64,000 bases of DNA from Enoplolaimus lenunculus (lineage: Eukaryota; Nematoda; Enoplea; Enoplida; Thoracostomopsidae). The stretch covers positions 45,013 through 109,012 of the forward strand of contig JASANG010001249.1 in the NCBI GenBank assembly GCA_030248215.1. Direction: 5' to 3'. How positions within the stretch are numbered: position 1 is the stretch's first letter; the number at the start of each line of letters is the position of its first letter. The notes below the pieces were generated by a model that saw only the letters and a list, made by a program, of their open reading frames with translations, searched no databases and was not told the DNA's origin. Shown one piece after another: positions 1 through 11,339 of the stretch. The position numbers and the translations under genes are program-made.

Positions 1-58
1 AAATTAAAAACAATTTATTATAATTTTAGCAAAATTTGATGACAGTTTATTTTTTCAG

Positions 59-3000
59 AATATGCTGTTTGGTATGTTAGCCACGCTTCCACTTCTGTCC
101 GCAACAGTTGCCGGATTTCGAAAGTATCATTTGGAACACCACCAATGGCTTGGTAAATCAATTATTAATGTGACCGTTTTTTTGATACATGCTTGCTCGT
201 ATAATGGTGCGTGATGCAAGCACGCGTAGTGTTTTATATACCGACCGTATACGAAACGCAGTTTAAGTGTAAAATTTGATTAAATCATCGGCCAATGTGG
301 GATGCAATATTGACTGCCCACACTTCAAAACATGGTGAGTCAAATTGACTCTCTCCGAAATAGGCTTTTCCTGACTACACAAACTGAGTCAGAATTCGAC
401 TCCGCCAGAGTCAAGTTGAGTCGAATTTGACTCAGACGGAGTCGAATTTTGACTCAGTTTATGTAGTCAGGCAAAGCCTATTTCGGACAGAGTCAATTTG
501 ACACATTTGTTTACAGTGCATATTCTGAGTATGAAATGTGCATAGAACCTATTTCCCGCTGGTGATATATGGGTCTTCTAAGTTTAGCAACCAGGAAATG
601 GTCATGTTGAGAAATTTAGCACATTTTCAACAACCCTACTTTATTGTGTTTTCGGTGGCAAAATTTTATTTTGAAGGTTACATAATAGTGGCACATTTTC
701 ATATGTATTTTTGTTCTGCTCAACGCAAAGCTTCACATGCTTACCCAAATCCAAATACTCTAATGGAGAGCAAAATGTTGTAATTGCTTGTGATTTGTAA
801 AAATTACTGAAATTTCAGGCGAAAAAGTCCGCGACGCTGATCTGCCATCGAAATTCGAACGGCAATTTTTTACTACTCGTCTACGAAAATTATTCTACGT
901 TGCGTTTTACTTTGTGTTTCATGGCTATCGAGCTGTTATCGTATATCCAAAGGTGTTGTGACGCTAAACTTATTTGTACAATTTGCAGACTCGTTGCTAA
1001 CTTAGTTCATACAATGCTGGAGAAGGCTAAACAATATTCAACATGCAAAAACTTTAGATGACTTACACTCGAGGTTGAAACGTTTTCATTGGAGCCAACG
1101 TTTTCCTAGGAAGGGATCAGCGGGCTTGGCCGTTTGGGCCACTTCTGCTTACAGGCCCGCGATTTTGAAAATTCAACTACTGTGTCACAGATTTTCACAC
1201 TCTTGTATACTTCGTTTTTAACCACACTTTACTCTTATAATTGCTTCAAATTGTGCTGTTAATTACAATTATTCGTATCTTAGCTTCAAACTGCGTTTTG
1301 TATTCTGATTCGTGTTCGAATCCTGGCGCAGTGTGAAGCGTTTGGCCTCATGTATAGAACAGGGCCGGAACAGCAGTATAACCATATTCCTAAGCCTAAG
1401 TCTAAACCTAAACCTAAGCCTAAGAGTATGGATGAGCCTATTCCTAAGCCTAAGCCTAAGCCTAAGCTTAAGCAAAAAATTAGCCTAAAGCTTAGACTGA
1501 CTCTATTATAGGCCCTCCGGAAAACGATCCGGCCCTGTTCTATACATCGGTCCGCGTTTGGAACAATTTAATTTTTAATGTCAGTTGAAAAATTATTTTT
1601 CCGTGTGCAAATTCAGTAATTTGTGATGTGGGCTGCGCGATATGTAACAGTGAAGAATGTTACTGATCGAAGTGAGCAAGAAACCAAACGCACGTTTTGC
1701 ACTAAATCTTAATTAAGAAATTTGGTTTGTATCCGAGTTTGGCGGCCTATGTCTGGGTGGCTTTAACTCGGATGGGCCTTATATTTATGTCTTATTTTTA
1801 CTTTTCAATATTTAACTGAAACTGTAGTTTTCAATTGTTTTATTTTTCAGAAGATCACTGATTTTGAAATAGTCAATTGGACAATTCAAATTGTATTCGA
1901 CGTTGCTGTCGGATACTTTTGGGGTTTCAAATCGTTGGCATATTTTGGTTTGTCCTCAGCAATCCAGTTAGGTTTACATCCGTGCGTTGGACATATATTA
2001 GGCGATCATTTAACGCTGGACGGTAGCCAGGTACTATTTAATTGGATCCACGTTTATTCTGACAGACGCGGATCTAGAAATTTCTGACGGAGGGCGGGTT
2101 TTAGTGAACGTTATCAAACGCGGCCAAATAATTTTCTGAGGCGAAAAATTGTTGAGGTAAAGCGACCTTGTCATGTTACCACGAAAAATACTCAGGTGAA
2201 AAATTGTAGTTTTTACAAAAGCCAGTGGGTTTGTTTAGCGTTCACAATTTAAAATTTGGCCGTTTTAAACGTTTGTTTACGTTAATAATGAATAAAGTAT
2301 GTCAGGGCATACGGTAGTAGTTGGATTTGCATTGTTGAGTTTAGTATGCAGCTGTGCCAGGCTCGCAGCCCGCTCATCGTGTTAGGAGAGAGCTGCGGAA
2401 GATATATACTACTAGCGTTTCAGATGTCTTACAAGCAAAGTTGAAAATTTTCCCGATGGGGGTGGGAAAAATCCTTTCAGGAGGCTGTACTCCCCTGACA
2501 ATGCCAAGGCAACGCGCTTGAGTTGTACTTAATACTCGTGGGCTACTGCGCCACGAACTTGATTGAAATAGGAGGTATACCTTTTGACAAAGCGTTTATT
2601 GCAACGTATATAGTAAATTGTTTTTGTTATCCAACATTTATATTTTGCCATTTAGGACGTATTTTCATATACTGGGCCGCTGAATAGAGTATTCTTCAAT
2701 TTTGGCTATCACTACGAACATCACGATTTTCCCTACATTGGCACAACAAAGCTACCAATGGTAAGGATTGTGTAAGAATCAACTTTTGAAAATTTAGTTT
2801 CAGTTTACAGATGGAAATAGTTTTGATTCCAACTGTTATTGAATATTTTAGAGGAACGCTGGTTTAGCTAAAATACATGAGAAATTCGTGCCGTCATCTG
2901 AACATTTTAGTCCAGTATAGCAACAAATCTGAAACGAGCGTTGCTCGTGGCGAGTTTCGCGGATACGTTTATTTCTCATGAATAGGCGTTTAGAGCCCTT

Positions 3001-4939
3001 GAGCACTTTTCCCACATTTACAAAGTGTATTTGCTAAGTATCGCAGTTGTGTGTCATTGTGTTTTTGCATTTTTATAAATCATCGGGCCCGTAGCCAGAT
3101 TCACCTTGCTATGTGGGGAGCTAAAATTTTTTCAGCAGCGGCATACAAGAGTTTTCAACAACTTACAAGCAAGTTTGAAATTTTTGTAGGAGCCAAAATT
3201 CTTCCACAACGGCTGAGCCAACTAGTGCCTTCTGGCTACGGGCCCGTAAGTTATAAAATGAATTTTGATGAAAACAAACCAAATATAATTTCAATTGTAA
3301 TTTTAGGTTCGGCAAATCGCACCTGAATATTACACTGACGTCCAATTACAACGTGGTGCGTTTGAAACTATTTGGCAATTTATCACGAATCCTGAGTTTA
3401 GTCCGGGGTGTAGGTTAACTAGGAATTACGGTGCCGTGCACGAACAACATCAAAATGAAACAATGTTATTGTGGATTTACGTGCTGAAGGTAACATTTTT
3501 TATGCTGTTTTAACTCTTTCTCGCATGAATATTTTCTTTTTCATTTGAGATAGTTGTTCATAGTGCACTCTACGTGTAAATGGGTTAGAATTGACAGAAT
3601 AAGCGGAGCTTTAGATCCAAATTGCAACATGACAATTATAAAATTACTTGCGTATAGGTTTTGAGGCTTGCAGCCAGAAGGGGTCAGGAAACCTCAACAG
3701 CCCTAAAAGTATTTTGGCTCTTTCATTGAAAACTTTTAGCTTTGCATGTAAAACACGCAAAATCATCAATACGCCCCCGCCTTTAATGGCCCAATTAATC
3801 GTAGTTCGCTTCATCTAAGTAGCTTAATCCGCATAAATGGGGACCTTAATGGATACTTGCCTAGTCAATTTAGTCATATTTTACCAAAAATTTTACCTTT
3901 CAGCTTTTGTCATGGTAGGTTATACCGGCTCTATACAATTTCAATACCTATTCCTGGCAAAGGTTTCTATGGTAAAGTATCTGTTAAGGGGATACTGGCG
4001 AAAACCAAGACACTGAAACGACATTTGTAATAATAGTTCAAGCGTTTGTGAGAACCGAGAAACTGTTTCCCGATGTGGCAAGGTCAGTTCTCAAGTGGAC
4101 TTTGTTGGAAACGATCATGTCAACCCGACTCGTTCATGTACTGTTTTGAGAACTCTCGTAACACTACTCATATGCTCCGTGAGCATTTTCTGACAGTTCC
4201 GTCAGACCTGGAGTGTCCCTTATAACTTCCATTTCGATCGTCTGCGAAATGAAATCACCGATTGGGAGATGCGTTGGTCATACTCATACCAATCCTGCAA
4301 AGAAATTGACAATTGGTACAACTATGACCTTTTACAGTGCCTGGTGGGCTCCCACCAAATTACAGGGTGGGGTTTTCCAAAGTCGCGAGTGAAGCGAGCG
4401 AGCAGACAGACACATTCTTAAACTTAAGCGGTTTTTGTTTCAACCGGTCAAGATGGGTGCCCTTTTCGGGGTGGGGCCCCCCAAATGGGGGTGTGGGGGT
4501 GCGGCTGCCCCGGTACTGACCTTTTCATCGCTTCGAATCACCAGAGGGGGGAATTTGTGTTAATACCATTTTATTGTGTAAAATTTGAATTGATGCCTTA
4601 GGGAAGACACTTAAATTCGTCCCTGTGTAAAATTTGGATTGATGCCTTAGGGAAGACACTTAAATTCGTCCCTGTGTAAAATTTGAATTGATGCCTTGGG
4701 GAAGACACTTAAATTCGTCCCTGTGTAAAATTTGAATTGATGCCTTAGGGAAGACACTTAAATTCGTCCCTGTGTAAAATTTGGATTGATGCCTTAGAGA
4801 GGGACACTTAACTTCATCCCCCTAAAATTAACGCTGTGTTGTTTAACTGTACGCACAAAATATATTTTAGAAGTGGAAGCAAATGCTGACAGCTATCGCA
4901 ACACTGGCGTGTAAAGATGATCAAAAGAAGCGTCATTGA
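59..4939 (+). CDS. Sphingolipid delta-4 desaturase (DEGS-like), 3' part
   Basis: This membrane di-iron enzyme puts the delta-4 double bond into dihydroceramide in the ER. Six exons join in phase with GT-AG introns: 59-152, 819-952, 1851-2030, 2656-2760, 3307-3489 and 4871-4939, giving the last 254 residues. The frame opens [11 protein letters not shown] and carries the second and third histidine boxes, HLEHH and HYEHHDFP, plus [11 protein letters not shown] and [10 protein letters not shown], which align in order with animal DEGS1 (HMDHH, GLHPISGH, HNEHHDFP, VRKIAAEYY). About 100 N-terminal residues, including the first histidine box, lie upstream of the window. The stretch after the third box ([13 protein letters not shown], then a Gln/His-rich segment) and the last exon ([22 protein letters not shown]) diverge from vertebrates, so the last exon is less certain than the others. 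Introns hold several MITEs. Confidence 0.93.
321..518. mobile_element. Foldback MITE, GAGTCAAATTGACTC family, copy 1
   Basis: A 198-bp inverted repeat in the first desaturase intron. It starts CACTTCAAAACATG and ends CATTTGTTTACAGTG. The arms are built from repeats of GAGTC and GACTC words around a TAGTCAGG motif. A better preserved copy lies at 39191-39398. It has no coding capacity. Confidence 0.8.
1344..1552. mobile_element. TIR element carrying TTAGGC arrays, copy at 1.35 kb
   Basis: The ends are inverted repeats: ATGTATAGAACAGGGCC on the left and GGCCCTGTTCTATACAT on the right. Between them lie two runs of CCTAAG/CCTAAA hexamers, the complement of TTAGGC, around 1392-1430 and 1440-1475. 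This copy shows both termini, so the telomere-like hexamers are internal to a mobile element. It sits in the second intron of the desaturase. Confidence 0.8.
2350..2515. mobile_element. Divergent GGGCCCGTAGCCAG-family MITE
   Basis: An old copy in a desaturase intron. It keeps the internal words GACTTACAAGCAAGGTTGAAA (here changed to gtcttacaagcaaagttgaa) and degraded ends. It is identified by comparison with 3085-3245. Confidence 0.45.
3085..3245. mobile_element. GGGCCCGTAGCCAG-family MITE, reference copy
   Basis: A 161-bp element with 14-bp terminal inverted repeats, GGGCCCGTAGCCAG and CTGGCTACGGGCCC. The interior is itself nearly palindromic (GGCTAAAATTTT on one side, AAAATTTTGGCC on the other). 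It lies in a desaturase intron. At least six more copies occur in this window. Confidence 0.85.
3505..3600 (-). mobile_element. Fragment of tRNA-headed foldback element
   Basis: The sequence around TTTCTCGCATGAATATTTTC followed by CATAGTGCACTC matches the complement of the tail of the tRNA-like element at 43225-43515. Only one end is recognisable. Confidence 0.4.
4335..4516. mobile_element. GC-rich CAGTGCC-ended repeat, copy 1
   Basis: A GC-rich block starting CAGTGCCTGGTGGGCTCC and ending GGCTGCCCCGGTACTG, with the internal words GCGAGTGAAGCGAGCG and GGTTTTTGTTTCAACCGG. An inverted relative is at 55893-56080 and a more diverged one at 61503-61680. In-frame translation differs between copies, so it is not a gene. 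Confidence 0.65.
4576..4822. repeat. 49-bp tandem repeat, five copies
   Basis: Units start GTGTAAAATTTGAATTGATG at 4576, 4625, 4674, 4723 and 4772, so the period is exactly 49. They are almost identical, apart from A/G changes and a diverged last unit. The array lies in the last desaturase intron, 50 bases before the terminal exon. Confidence 0.95.
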
Positions 4940-5000
4940 AATCGAGTTAAACAATTACAACGTTTAGCTGCTACAAATCACTTTAAATTTAAAATTATAA

Positions 5001-5006
5001 AATAAA
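5001..5006 (+). promoter_or_regulatory. Polyadenylation signal of the desaturase gene
   Basis: A canonical AATAAA lies 62 bases after the desaturase stop codon in AT-rich sequence, the expected place for a metazoan 3' end signal. It supports the 4871-4939 terminal exon. Confidence 0.6.
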
Positions 5007-5351
5007 TTTTAAATTTCAACATCCATATCGGAGCCTTTAGCATAAAAACTAACCCGACTATTGAGAACGTCCACAGAAAGTTTAAATTTGCAGGCGCATC
5101 AAGGAAATTGCAAAGCGACGTTCAAACGTGAAAATTTGACAGCGCCACTACACACTGTTCAACTTGAATACCAACATCCAAATCTCGTAAGGGTCGTTCT
5201 GAGCTCGCCAGCAGAACACTGATTTATGTAAAGATCATGAGCGCTAAAGTTTTAGATATATTTTTTGTTAGGCTTAGGTTTACGTATGAGATCATTCTTT
5301 GGCTTAGGTTTAGGCTTAGGAAAATACTTATACTACTGTTACGGTAGTGCA

Positions 5352-5515
5352 GGCCCGTAACCAGCTCACCTTGTTATTAAGGGGGCTAATAAATTTCCCT
5401 GAGGTGCATATAACGGTTTTGTTGACTTACAAGCAAGGCTGAAAATTGTTTAGTGGGGCCGAAAATTTTTCGCTGGGGCTGAGCCTTCATTGCCTACCTT
5501 TGGCTACGAGCCCGC
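5352..5515. mobile_element. GGGCCCGTAGCCAG-family MITE
   Basis: Ends GGCCCGTAACCAG and TGGCTACGAGCCC, with the shared core TGACTTACAAGCAAGGCTGAAAA. Same length class (about 160 bp) as the copy at 3085. Confidence 0.75.
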
Positions 5516-6051
5516 GGTATTGCTTTATACATTTGCCAGAAGCACAGAACAATAATGAAACCATCCTAAACCATTTGATCTATTTGATATTTTGTATCAG
5601 AAAATTTTATTTAAAAATTACCTTTGTACTTATATCGTTTAATATTTGATAGCTGTTTTTCTCACGATTCATCAAAAAGAAAGCTTCGAAACAACGCATA
5701 AAATCAATACAATTTGGCATTGACTTTAGGCCTACACACAAAAAAGTATTTCTGAATGTATTCAGAAAAGTATTTTCTGTGTCAAATCTGAAAAGTTTTT
5801 CTGATATTTCAGACTATTTTTCTAAAAATAGCTGGAAAACGTTTATTTTCAGACTTTATTTCAAAACTTTTTTGAAAACTTTTCTGTTATAACAGAAGTA
5901 CTTTTCAAGTGCACCTTGCTAATTATATTTCTTACATGTAAGAAATTTTTTCTCAAATATCAAAAATTTTATTTTGAGTGTAAGGATTAGATTGTGATCA
6001 AAATTATTACTCATATCAGGTATTCCTCAGCTGACTGCGGTACTCCTTATG

Positions 6052-6210
6052 CGGGCTTGTAACCAGGGGTCAAAACAAACTCAACCATACTGGAAAAATT
6101 TTGGCCCTCTCTAGAAAATTTTCAACATAGCTCGTAAGTCATCGAAAACCCTTGTATGGCCTTCCTAAAAATTGTTTAGCCCCGTAACAAGGTGGACTGG
6201 CGACACGCCC
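6052..6210. mobile_element. GGGCCCGTAGCCAG-family MITE
   Basis: Starts CGGGCTTGTAACCAGG and ends ACAAGGTGGACTGGCGACACGCCC. The core is the reverse orientation of the family (CGTAAGTCATCGAAAACCC). Confidence 0.7.
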
Positions 6211-6236
6211 GTCCTCAAGTTTATATGCTTTGTAAG

Positions 6237-6626
6237 CTGCTACAGCCATAGGATTTTGTTACTAAACACTGTTCGTAAAATTTCCCTATGTAGCGCTTAG
6301 GCTGTATCCAATTGAACGTTGAACATTTGCCAAAATGAAAAATAAATTTAGTAAAATGAAAAATGTACAATTTTAAATTACAACATTTTTTTCTAAATTT
6401 CCGCCTTGTCACAATTTTAGTCATATGTATTTTAACTGCTACAGTCTTGTGATTTTGTTCCTAAACACTGTTCGTAAAATTTCCCTGTGTAGCGCTTAGG
6501 CTGTACCAATTGAACGTTGATGTACATTTGCCAAAAAGAAAATTAAATTTTGTAAAATTAAAAGTGTACAATTTCAAATTTATAATTTTTTTCAAAATTT
6601 CCGCCTTGTCACAATTTTAGTCATTA
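6237..6626. repeat. Tandem duplication, 199-bp unit, two copies
   Basis: CTGCTACAG begins at 6237 and again at 6436. Both units run through ACACTGTTCGTAAAATTTCC, TAGCGCTTAGGCTGTA and end with CGCCTTGTCACAATTTTAGTC. The units differ by scattered substitutions and small indels. No coding frame is shared. Confidence 0.9.
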
Positions 6627-6934
6627 TAATTCGTCTAGCATTAGGCACTCAAAATCCGATCGCCCACGTATTAAGTGTACACTGAAACGCATGATCTAAA
6701 TATATATTTTTATGGCTTAGAAATCTGTCTTTTTTGACTAACCATTTTAATTTTTATTTTGTGTGGGAAACGTATACCTGGGCTTGAAATTTTTGATTTC
6801 AAACCAATAAATTGTAACGGTTTCAACGGCGGTTTTCTCTTGAATGGTCGTAAACTTCGGCTAAATGCCACATTTTAGAAGATAGAGATGACATATTCGT
6901 ATGCTTATTTGAACTGTTTCTTGCATCGAAAACA

Positions 6935-7100
6935 TGCCCATATCTAGACCACCTTGCTTAAGGCTCTGAAAATTTTTCAGGTGCATGGGTCGTGCAATGG
7001 TTTTCAATGACGTATATACGCAAAGTTGAAATTTTTTCAGTGAACCCAAAACTTTTCCAGGGTCTGCGTTTCCTGCACCGCCCTCTTGGCTGCGATCCTA
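6935..7100. mobile_element. Divergent GGGCCCGTAGCCAG-family MITE
   Basis: Contains CACCTTGCTTAAGG, TTTTCAATGACGTA, GCAAAGTTGAAATTTTTTC and CTTGGCTGCGATCC in family order, with eroded ends. Confidence 0.45.
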
Positions 7101-7336
7101 ATCGAAAATCGAAATAGTGGCGTGTCGATATTTTTATATTTTGTATAAAGTAATGACATATCGCAACGTATAATTTGTAGTATATTAGTGATTTGTAAAA
7201 TTTCTTGCAACCTCGTGCAAGCACAAGGGAAGTGGTGTGTAAAAGAACCTCTTTCCGAAGCACTCTGTTTCGGAAAGTTCGGTAAATCCATTTGGCTTCA
7301 AAATAATTGCCGGCTGCTGCGTTCATGTAGCCCCGC

Positions 7337-7729
7337 AGTGGCGGATCTAGAATCTCAAAATGGGGGGGGCCAAAATTACACAGGTAATAAATTTATTTTT
7401 GACCCATACTGTAGTGAGCCAAATAAGAGGGGGTCCCCATTTTGAGTCCCAATTAATAGGAGTCCGTATCCTTAATAAGAGTCCGTAAGCGGGTAGAGTC
7501 CTTAAGCCCTTGTTAGAGTCCATAAATGTCTATTATCCCTAATTGTAGCGCATAAATGAGTCCAGGGCCAAATATAGGTGAGTTCGAAACTTTAAAACGT
7601 GCTTATACTATTGTGTATAAAACAGAGAAATAAACAGCGTAGAACAGCAATTGACACTATATAATTTTTGTCGAGATGCTGTTGGGGGGCCACGGCCGGG
7701 GTGGGCCCCCCATGGATCCGCCATTGTAG
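7337..7729. mobile_element. CAGTGGCGGATC-ended element with nested insert
   Basis: The left end is CAGTGGCGGATCTAGAATC followed by a G-rich run, and the right end is GGGCCCCCCATGGATCCGCCATTG, an inverted-repeat pair. Inside, starting with CTGTAGTGAGCCAAATAAGA at about 7410, is the left part of a CTGTAGTGAC-family MITE (7410 to about 7600), so one element landed in the other. Confidence 0.7.
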
Positions 7730-7810
7730 CCACGGGTTTCTTTTGAAAGAATTCTATTCAACTTGGTGTTAAATGGCAAGATTCGAACAATTGGCGAGCC
7801 AAGCGACCTC

Positions 7811-7964
7811 GGGCCCGTAGCCATCGGCGCTAGAGGGCTTAGCTCCCTCTGTAAAACTTTTGGCCCCCAGAAATTATTCAACCTTGCTTGTAAGTCATTG
7901 AAAACCCTTGTATTTCCTCCTGAACAAATTTTAGCCACCTAGCAAGGTTAGCTGGGTGCGGGTC
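7811..7964. mobile_element. GGGCCCGTAGCCAG-family MITE
   Basis: Starts GGGCCCGTAGCCATCGG and ends AGCAAGGTTAGCTGGGTGCGGG. The core TTGTAAGTCATTGAAAACCC is in reverse orientation relative to the copy at 3085. Confidence 0.75.
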
Positions 7965-8164
7965 TAGTGACCGGAATGCTTGACATAATTTGAAAATTGA
8001 TGTGTTCTGATGAAAATTTTAAGTTTGCTGTGGGTTAGAAAGCGGCGGTGTAACAAGCGAATCCGGAATATTTGGCTTTATTTGTGTTGCCTTTATATCC
8101 ACGTTTCAGTTAACTTTTGTAAAAAATTAAAATAGAATAGGCGACCTTTATTTTTACTTTAACC

Positions 8165-10484
8165 ATGTATTTCTCAACCGCCGCCAATTTGATCTCAATT
8201 GTTATATTAGCGACTGTTCAGAATTGTTCCACACGACCTTTGATATTTGTAAGTTTTTACGTTGTGAACAAAGATTTTTTATAATTTGGACTTTAAGATT
8301 TACGGTAAAAGTTTCGAAATATGCAAGTTCTATGCCTCAAATCTTGGATAAAACTTAGTCGTAGATCCCACGATTGCGTAGCGCCCAAATCAGCTGTTTC
8401 GCTACAATTCATGCACCACCAACCTCATTCGACTCAGCATCACAAGTTATGACGAATGAAATATAAATTGCTGGGTATTATTTTGACAACTATACTTTTT
8501 GGTCCGACATAAGAAGCAACCAACCACAAAAGATCAAATTTTTCAAAAATTCAAATTTGAGCGTTGAATTGTATACAATTAAAACCGGACCTTTTGATGG
8601 CAAATTCCGACTACAACTTGGAAGTAACGCTGCACGTAAATTCCAATGAGTTGATTAATTAGCTCTGCTAAAAACTGTTATTTTGAGTCAATATCATGTA
8701 AACATTAATTCACTTTAAGATGGATTGCTTCTTATTCTGTGCTGAGATAATTCCGGTGAGCGGATTAATTAACGCACAACACTAAGTTCTGAGAGTCCCA
8801 ATTCAGACTCTTTGATTCCACTCATTTTAATTTAAAATCGAGTCACTGGGGTTTACAGTGTGAAGACACCTAAGAAGTCTTAGTTCACCATTATCATCTC
8901 TACATCTGTGTTATTTCTCGTATAAAGCAACATTTTCACTACAACTTTGGTATCACAACTATTTTCCGCTTTTCACTGAAATGTTGAGGTCGATCGACGG
9001 TACATCATTATATTTTCACAGAATAAACGAATTTTACCATCACGCGACTACACCAACGAATTGTTTGAACGCCGAATAAACCCCAGACACCGAGATTTCG
9101 AATCAAGGTTTCCACAACGAATTCAGTACCGTAACCACGGTACGCACCACGATATGATTCACGTGCCACAAAATCGACTGGTTCAAAACGATTTTCCGCT
9201 TCAAATGCGCCGGCGAGCTCTGGGTCGCGGCATTTTTCGACCTGTGGGACCACATTCGCGAAGCTTTTACAAACCACAACGTCCGTATCGATTCCGCAGA
9301 CCTCGACATAGATTCTTCGGCAAACGATTACGAGATTCAGTGATACGCGATGACGGTCACCGTAAGTGTTCTCAGAAGAATAGCGTTTCATTTTTGACAC
9401 GTTTTTGCCGCAAATACACGAATTGAGGTATTTTGCTGCAATATTGTCGATTATACGATTCTACACCAGAAACAAAAAGTTAAGAATCGGTTTTTAGTTG
9501 GGTCCTAATAAAAAATGACTAATCTTGAATAAACACTTTATTCAACTTTGCTGTGATTTTATTTTGTAGCCGAAATCAATTTGGCAGAAATTCCTGTTTT
9601 CCGGCTTGATAAACACTCGAAACGAGCAAGTACGTTTCTGTTGATGTTGTGAGTTAATAGTCGTCAATTATATTTTTATCTTCATCATTTGAACTGTGTG
9701 AGAAATTAACATCACAAACGGATGCACTATTCACCATGGCAATGATATTTTTATCGCTTAAGATTCGTACCGTAAGTGCGCAGACTACTGAAGCTTTTTT
9801 GGCTTCACTGTCCATCAAACTACTGTTCAAAATTTATCTGGTGTACGCCTGATATTGTCGAAGTTGCATTACCTACCATGAGCTTTCAACTTTAACAGTT
9901 TGTTAGCAGTTTCTCGATGTTTAAACATCGGAAATCGCCCCTCGGAATCTGTTAAACTGAGACAGTTAATATTTGAAAGTTTTTTTATTTCAAATTTATT
10001 ATTTTGTAACATTGTCAATTTGCCAAAAATACAAATGATTTTAGGCACAGAAAAACATGCTGTATTGTCCACATCTTTCCACAAGGCAACACGCTATACC
10101 ACAAAAAAATGGACGACATTAACCTCCACTACAAGAACAGAACCCAGGAAGACATCGCGTTCACCTGCGAAAATACCACCAACTACAGCTACAGCAGTAG
10201 GAACAAGAACAACTATAGCAGCAACAACAATAATAACTCCAGCAATAGCAACGAAAACAACCACAATGGTAACATCTAGAACAACTGCGCCTAGACGGAG
10301 AACAACGAGAAAAAGAATAACTGCAAGAAGATCAACAACCAGATCAATGACACCAGTGGCAACAACAACAACACCAACTACAACAACACCACTACCATCA
10401 CAGCCCCCACCACCACCACCAAAAACAACAACAACAACAACAACAACAACACCAACTACAACAACAACAACAACACCACCATGA
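8165..10484 (+). CDS. Secreted Arg/His-rich and Thr/Pro-rich mucin-like protein
   Basis: Four exons join in phase: 8165-8248, 9022-9361, 9570-9629 and 10045-10484, 307 residues. Exon 1 is a secretory leader (MYFSTAANLISIVILATVQNC). Exon 2 is very rich in Arg, His and Pro (FERRINPRHRDF, PYRFRRPRHRFFGKR), with KR sites near both ends that could be processed. Exon 4 turns into a Thr-rich domain with ATTTTPTTTT and PPPPPPKTTTT blocks, the composition of O-glycosylated mucins. I know no family for the exon 2 segment, so no function is claimed; a cuticle, mucus or secreted matrix role is only inference. The repeat frame continues past the TGA at 10482 to a second stop at 10704 (see findings). The exon phases (0, 1, 1) agreeing with one open frame are the main support. 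An additional small exon in the 8249-9021 intron cannot be excluded. Confidence 0.6.
8630..8862. mobile_element. Possible foldback MITE in the mucin gene intron
   Basis: The stretch starts near CACGTAAATTCCAATGAG and ends with CTCATTTTAA then GGGGTTTACAGTG, a loose inverted pair. GATTAATTA words lie inside both flanks. It resembles the GAGTCAAATTGACTC family in layout, but the ends are eroded. Confidence 0.35.
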
Positions 10485-10706
10485 ACACAGCCCCCACTAC
10501 CACCAAAAACAACAACAACAACACCACCACCAACACAGCCCCCACCACCACCACCACCAAAAACAACAACAACAACAACATCACCACCACCACCGAAAAC
10601 AACAACAACAACAACATCACCACCACCACCAACACAGCCCCCACCACCACCACCAAAAACAACAACAACAACAACAACAGCACCAGCAACGAAAAGAAAC
10701 AACTGA
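10380..10706 (+). repeat. ACA/CCA low-complexity tract of the mucin gene
   Basis: Alternating runs of ACA/AAC and CCA/ACC triplets with the repeated cassette CAGCCCCCACCACCACC. All forward frames are open for long distances because the tract is triplet-repetitive. The frame that matches the spliced gene reads Thr/Pro, with one TGA at 10482. Confidence 0.9.
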
Positions 10707-11043
10707 TCGTTTACACCTCAACCATGATTATTCTTAAACTTGGGTAAATGAAACGTTTAGCATGCGGTGCGTGCAATAGAAGGCTCAGGGCATTAGTTTA
10801 TATGAATGAATAAGAAATTGGTGCAAAATTGAAATTGACAAATTCGGCGCCTACGCGGATTCATACTTCATGAGGCGCGTCTGCAGAAATTCTGGAGTCT
10901 GAGACTGCTGGGCAAGGCAGTCGCTAAAAATTAATCTGTGACTCTGTTTACAGAATTTTTTATATATGCCAAGTACTTGGACTGATGGTTGCAGTCGAAC
11001 AGAAACGAATCAAAGTAGCACACACGATTCGAAGACATTTTAC

Positions 11044-11339
11044 AAGGTGTAAACGAATAGTGAAAATAACGGAAACTGAAAACTGATATCGAAGTATAAA
11101 AGTTTCAAAGATCTATTCTTTTTTGCAAAAACAATTGTAACGAGCAAATGTTTCATGGCCATTCTACAATTTCAAACAAAAACGGGGGATGCACCGAAAT
11201 TTTTAAGATATTGATTCAATTTCGTAATTGTTTATATCATTTCGAACAATTGCAGCAATATTAAGAGCGTAAATATAACACAACGGAAACGGATACTGAG
11301 CTTCACCGGAAACGGAAACGAATATCCGTTTACACCCTG
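11044..11339. mobile_element. CAGGGTGTAAACGGATA-family MITE, copy 1
   Basis: The left end is AAGGTGTAAACGAATAG and the right end is ATATCCGTTTACACCCTG. GGAAACGGAAACG words sit next to both ends. It shares the interior GAAGTATAAAAGTTTCAAA with the copy at 40749-41119. Confidence 0.75.

Larger units (their letters stand above)
5007..8164. other. Intergenic repeat-rich stretch
   Basis: No convincing gene. It holds a TTAGGC-type remnant (about 5260-5330), MITE copies near 5352, 6052, 6935 and 7811, a block of CTGAAA/TTTCAG foldback words at 5745-5890, a tandem duplication at 6237-6626 and a nested element at 7337-7729. Confidence 0.7.

Noticed and set aside
4576-4822. 49-bp direct repeats as a CRISPR array
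   Set aside because: Units are contiguous with no unique spacers, and the genome is an animal's.
9008-9400. Minus-strand 130-codon frame
   Set aside because: It overlaps the Arg/His-rich exon, which has a leader exon, matching phases and good splice sites on the plus strand. The minus frame has no such context.
10094-10702. Minus-strand Val/Gly-rich frames
   Set aside because: They are complements of the ACA/CCA triplet tract and have no splice or leader support.
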